A DNA stretch of 36,816 nt, taken from the NCBI GenBank assembly GCA_946613135.1, contig CAMOFI010000009.1:1-36816 (forward strand). Reading direction: 5' to 3'. The position numbers and the translations under genes are program-made. The stretch's first letter is position 1; each line of letters begins with the position of its first letter. Shown one piece after another: positions 33,716 to 36,816 of this stretch. Below the pieces are notes generated by a model. That model ran no database searches, was not told the DNA's origin, and was given only the letters and a program-made list of their open reading frames with translations. Source of the stretch: an uncultured Bacteroidales bacterium (GTDB lineage Bacteria; Bacteroidota; Bacteroidia; Bacteroidales; P3).

Positions 33716-33746
33716 CAAATTTACATCAAAAGAAAATACGCCCAAA
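33716..33746 (-). promoter_or_regulatory. promoter of the riboswitch-nrdDG unit
   Basis: On the - strand TTTG (33743-33746) is followed after 19 nt by TAAATTTG (33716-33723), a perfect match to the Bacteroidota TTG-N19-TAnnTTTG arrangement. Transcription would start near 33710, giving a leader of about 375 nt that contains the whole riboswitch. Confidence 0.72.
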
Positions 33747-33815
33747 AAAAAGTTCTCAACGCATCATGTTGATATTCTTGTCGCCAATACCAGTACTACA
33801 CTAAAACACAACGGT

Positions 33816-35594
33816 TTATTCTTCAGACAGAGCACTGACAAAGCGACGGTAGGCAGAAAAAGTATTAGCTCGCGAAAGGACACCGAGGTAGGTATCATCG
33901 TCGTCGATGACAATAAGGTTGTATCGGTTGCCCACCCTGAACTTGTTGACAACCTCTTCAGGAGGTTCGCTGATACGGACTATGTCGCCTTCAGAAAGGT
34001 CGTGCATCAAGTCTACAACAGGAGTCTTTTCATATAACTCGGGGCGGAACATAATCTGCCGCACATCGTCGAGATGGATAACTCCGACAAACTTGTCGTC
34101 GTCAGTCAGCACCGGAAAAACGTTCCGGCGCGAGTACTTTATAGCCTCTACCAAGTCGCCAAGCGTATCGCCGCTGCGTACAACGACAAAATTGGTCTCG
34201 ATAAGTCTACGCATATCCATAAGCTGCCATGCTGACGAGTCCTTGTCGTGCGTCAGCAAGTCGCCTTGTGCTGCAAGTTTACGGGCATATATGGAGTGCT
34301 TCTCGAAAGGCGACACACAGAGGTATGTCACCGACGAAGAAATGAGCAGAGGAACCATAAGCGCATATCCGCCAGTAATTTCAGCAATGAGGAAAATTGC
34401 CATAAACGGAGCATGCATCACTCCTGTCATGACAGCAGCCATGCCGACGAGGGCGAAATTGGCCGTCGACTGTTCCGGCAGACCTATCTGATTCGACAGC
34501 ATACAGAAAAAATACCCCGACAATCCACCTATGATGAGCGACGGACCGAAGGTGCCTCCCACTCCACCACTTCCGATTGTTGTTGCTGTGGCCACAGCCT
34601 TGAACAGTATCAGCGCCAGCAAGTATAGCAGCACTATCCAGCTATTGTCGCGGAAAGGAGCGAACACGCTGTGTTCGAAAAGCAGGCTGTCGCTGCCGTT
34701 GAGCAATTCGGTGAGGAAGGAGTAGCCTTCGCCGAAAAGTGGCGGGAATATAAAAATCAGCAATCCCAAAGCCACACACCCTGTCAACGTGCGTACAGGC
34801 GTCTTTATCTTTGCAAACCAGCTCTCTATGCGGTCGGTCACCCTAAGAAAATATATTGACACGACAGCACAGAATACGCCAAGCAGCACATAATAAGGTG
34901 TCTGCGAAAGTCCTACCTGCCCAACGACAGTGAACGCAAACTGCAAGTCATTGCCCATCAAGAAATAGGCCACCGTAGAAGCACTTACGGCCGACAGCAT
35001 CAATGGCAGAATTGACGTTGCCGTCATGTCGAACATGAAGACCTCAATGACAAAGAGCACGCCAGCTATGGGAGCCTTGAAAATGCCGGCAATGGCACCG
35101 GCAGCTCCGCAACCCAGCAGCAACTTCACATCATGAGTGCTCATGCGCATCAGGCGACCAATATTAGAGCCTATGGCGCTGCCTGTCGAGGCTATTGGGG
35201 CCTCAAGACCGACACTGCCGCCAAAGGCAACCGTCAGTGTGGAGGCAACAAGCGAAGTGTATGTATTGCTTGCCGGAAGCACTCCACCACCGCGCGACAG
35301 CGACAGCAGAACCGAGGGCAAGCCGTGCCCTATATGTCCTTTGACGATATAGCGTGCAAAAAGTATAGTAAGCAGTATTCCTATGGCCGGATAGACAAGG
35401 ATAAGAAGGTTGCCGCCAACAAAAGTTGGAATATTGAACTGCAACAGGAAACGGTTTGTGAGGTGCACCAGAGTTTTCAGCAACACGGCAGCCAGCCCCG
35501 CCGCCAACCCAACAACAACACTGAGTATCAGAAGGAAAGCGCGATCACCGATATGATGTTTTCGCCATATTATGAAACGTTTGTACACCTGCAT
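33816..35594 (-). CDS. ClC-family chloride channel/transporter with C-terminal CBS domains
   Basis: The track ORF begins at GTG 35636, but that stretch contains a -7 box, so the ATG at 35592-35594 (MQVYKRFIIWRKHHIGDRAF) is the better start, giving 592 residues. The membrane part (about 20-430) has the ClC signatures GSVGLEAP (126-133, with the gating-type Glu131) and GSGGVGGTFGPSLIIGG (about 345). The retained glutamate suggests a Cl-/H+ exchanger rather than a pure channel. Residues about 455-585 form two CBS domains (FVVVRSGDTLGDLVEAIKYS, FVGVIHLDDVRQIM, YNLIVIDDDDTYLGVLSR), probably adenine-nucleotide sensors. It stands alone upstream of the nrdDG unit on the same strand. Confidence 0.94.
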   Translation of the reverse strand: MQVYKRFIIWRKHHIGDRAFLLILSVVVGLAAGLAAVLLKTLVHLTNRFLLQFNIPTFVGGNLLILVYPAIGILLTILFARYIVKGHIGHGLPSVLLSLSRGGGVLPASNTYTSLVASTLTVAFGGSVGLEAPIASTGSAIGSNIGRLMRMSTHDVKLLLGCGAAGAIAGIFKAPIAGVLFVIEVFMFDMTATSILPLMLSAVSASTVAYFLMGNDLQFAFTVVGQVGLSQTPYYVLLGVFCAVVSIYFLRVTDRIESWFAKIKTPVRTLTGCVALGLLIFIFPPLFGEGYSFLTELLNGSDSLLFEHSVFAPFRDNSWIVLLYLLALILFKAVATATTIGSGGVGGTFGPSLIIGGLSGYFFCMLSNQIGLPEQSTANFALVGMAAVMTGVMHAPFMAIFLIAEITGGYALMVPLLISSSVTYLCVSPFEKHSIYARKLAAQGDLLTHDKDSSAWQLMDMRRLIETNFVVVRSGDTLGDLVEAIKYSRRNVFPVLTDDDKFVGVIHLDDVRQIMFRPELYEKTPVVDLMHDLSEGDIVRISEPPEEVVNKFRVGNRYNLIVIDDDDTYLGVLSRANTFSAYRRFVSALSEE

Positions 35595-35625
35595 CTGATT
35601 GGAAATAATCAAAAAAAACAAAAAG

Positions 35626-35633
35626 CAAAGATA
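35626..35633 (-). promoter_or_regulatory. -7 box of the ClC gene
   Basis: On the - strand this reads TATCTTTG followed by C, an ideal Bacteroidota -7 element, 32 nt upstream of the chosen ATG. I see no TTG at the -33 distance. Its position inside the longer track ORF argues against the GTG start at 35636. Confidence 0.55.
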
Positions 35634-35760
35634 CACTTTTTTTATTGCATAGAGAATAAAAATGTTTTTTATGCGTTATATCATTTGTTTAAACACTGCT
35701 CCAAGAGCAAGAGAAAGGACATTTTAGAGGTTGCCCAAAGCACAAATGATAAGAAAACCG

Positions 35761-35832
35761 CCTATCAATTTTAACCTTTAAACATTTAATTTTAAACTTT
35801 AAAAACATCAAACTTTAACCTTAAATCTTTAT
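35761..35832 (+). promoter_or_regulatory. G-free A/T-rich leader of the OmpA-family gene
   Basis: The 72 nt up to the G of the ATG contain no G at all and repeat TTTAA/AAACTTTAA blocks. Such a leader cannot form stable RNA structure and has no Shine-Dalgarno, which suits the A/U-rich initiation regions of strongly translated Bacteroidota genes. I found no clear TAnnTTTG box between 35637 and 35760. Confidence 0.5.
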
Positions 35833-36816
35833 GAGAAAAATAAACAGCATGTTTTTTGTCGGTTTGGCAGCCATGACGCTGACTTCTTGCGTCACCCTCG
35901 GCAAGTATGAAGCCCTGGAGTCGAAGAACGCACAGCTGCGCAGGGACTACAACACATCGCAGAGCGAACTGAGCGACCTGCGCGACGAGAATGCCAACCT
36001 GCAACGCCAGAACCAGTCGCTCAACACGCAAATAACCGACCTCAACGACCTTCGCAACCGCCAATACGACAGCATTGCCCTGCTGCATCAGCAGATGGCC
36101 AACATGAAGATGGGCTACGACACCCTTATCGAGAACTATAACCAACGCATCACCGGACAGAGCCAGGACCTTAACCGCACAAACAACCTTTTGGCCGTCC
36201 GCACCAAGGAACTAAACGACAAAGAAAACGACTTCCAGGCCAAAGAGCAGGCATTCAGAGAGCAAGAGAATGCACTGAGAGCCAAGCAAGCCGAACTTGA
36301 GAAGAAAGAGGCCGACGCACGAAAAGCCCTCGCCGCCAAGGAACGTGAACTCGAGAACCTGCGCACATCGCTGAACAATGCCCTGGTTGGCTTTGCAGAC
36401 AAAGGAATGAACGTCGAGACACGCGACGGCAAGGTTTACGTCTCGATGGACAGCAAACTGCTCTTCCCCTCGGCCAGCTGGACTGTGTCGAAGGAAGGTA
36501 TCGAAGCCATCAAGACCCTTGCCAAAGTGCTGGAGCAGAACACCGACCTCAACATCATGGTCGAAGGCCACACCGACAATGCAGCCTACAAAGGCAGTAC
36601 CGCCGTCAAAGACAACTGGGACCTTAGCGTCATGCGTGCCACTTCCATTGTCAAGCTCCTCCTGCAGCACGGTCCCGCCATCGACCCCACCCGCATCGAA
36701 GCCTGCGGCCACGCCGAGTTTGCACCCAAAGTGCCCAACGACACCCCTGCCAACAAGGCCCTCAACCGCCGCACCGAGATCATCCTAACGCCTAAGATGA
36801 CCGACATACTGAACCT
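35831..36816 (+). CDS. OmpA-family lipoprotein with a coiled-coil stalk (3' end cut by window)
   Basis: The ORF track omits this gene because its stop lies outside the window; 328 codons are present. It has a lipoprotein signal, MRKINSMFFVGLAAMTLTSC, with Cys20 as the lipidation site. Residues about 25-190 are a long coiled coil rich in Gln, Asn, Glu and Lys (SELSDLRDENANLQRQNQSL, EKKEADARKALAAKERELEN). Residues about 205-325 form the OmpA C-terminal domain with the peptidoglycan-binding motif (MVEGHTDNAAY, WDLSVMRATSIVKLL, LNRRTEIIL). It tethers the outer membrane to peptidoglycan. Judged by the OmpA domain, only a few residues are missing. The - strand ORFs here are shadows. Confidence 0.93.
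   Translation, partial: MRKINSMFFVGLAAMTLTSCVTLGKYEALESKNAQLRRDYNTSQSELSDLRDENANLQRQNQSLNTQITDLNDLRNRQYDSIALLHQQMANMKMGYDTLIENYNQRITGQSQDLNRTNNLLAVRTKELNDKENDFQAKEQAFREQENALRAKQAELEKKEADARKALAAKERELENLRTSLNNALVGFADKGMNVETRDGKVYVSMDSKLLFPSASWTVSKEGIEAIKTLAKVLEQNTDLNIMVEGHTDNAAYKGSTAVKDNWDLSVMRATSIVKLLLQHGPAIDPTRIEACGHAEFAPKVPNDTPANKALNRRTEIILTPKMTDILN

Noticed and set aside
33538-33804. 88-residue + strand ORF in the nrdD leader
   Set aside because: It covers the riboswitch leader and promoter of the opposite strand and has no domain or plausible start context.
35133-35774. 213-residue + strand ORF over the start of the ClC gene
   Set aside because: Shadow of the ClC frame; composition is low-complexity and it runs through the ClC promoter region.

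Overview
The window reads as a chromosomal housekeeping segment from a member of the Bacteroidales (Bacteroidota). The signs are: -7 boxes of the form TAnnTTTG with an upstream TTG and no Shine-Dalgarno sequences; a long two-part NusB; a DUF1573 lipoprotein; a fused NfnA-NfnB-type flavoprotein; a signal peptidase I with an extra N-terminal membrane domain; and a large outer-membrane TPR/beta-barrel pair. I cannot fix the genus.

Layout. (1) 1-683: gene-poor. It holds a short imperfect direct repeat and the two ends of a DUF4143-type AAA ATPase whose middle is deleted. (2) 684-1292 (-): an FklB-type prolyl isomerase with a strong terminator hairpin. (3) 1522-10107 (+): a compact probable operon, leuS-nusB-DUF1573-yajC-ybbR/cdaR-like-coaE-nfnAB-like fusion, ending in a hairpin shared with convergent lepB. 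(4) 10198-13300 (-): a long signal peptidase I and a family-4 glycosyltransferase. (5) 13499-15841 (+): topA, divergent from the glycosyltransferase and convergent with hflX. (6) 27670 down to 15902 (-): six closely spaced genes, TPR protein-outer-membrane barrel-folC-parC-glycosyltransferase-hflX. (7) 27788-30733 (+): an MtaD/SAH-deaminase-type amidohydrolase and an orphan peptide-type solute-binding lipoprotein. (8) 33746 down to 30741 (-): promoter, cobalamin riboswitch, nrdD, nrdG, i.e. a B12-controlled anaerobic ribonucleotide reductase unit. (9) 33816-35594 (-): a ClC transporter with CBS domains. (10) 35831-end (+): an OmpA-family lipoprotein cut by the window edge and preceded by a 72-nt leader with no G.

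Functional threads: translation and transcription (leuS, nusB, hflX), envelope secretion and biogenesis (yajC, lepB, TPR/barrel pair, OmpA lipoprotein, two glycosyltransferases), DNA topology (topA, parC), cofactors (coaE, folC), redox balance (nfn fusion), and deoxynucleotide supply (nrdDG). I found no CRISPR array, tRNA, rRNA, intact insertion sequence or phage gene. The points most worth a second look are the B12 riboswitch on nrdDG, the uncharacterised TPR/beta-barrel pair heading a six-gene unit, and the collapsed AAA ATPase gene at the left edge.
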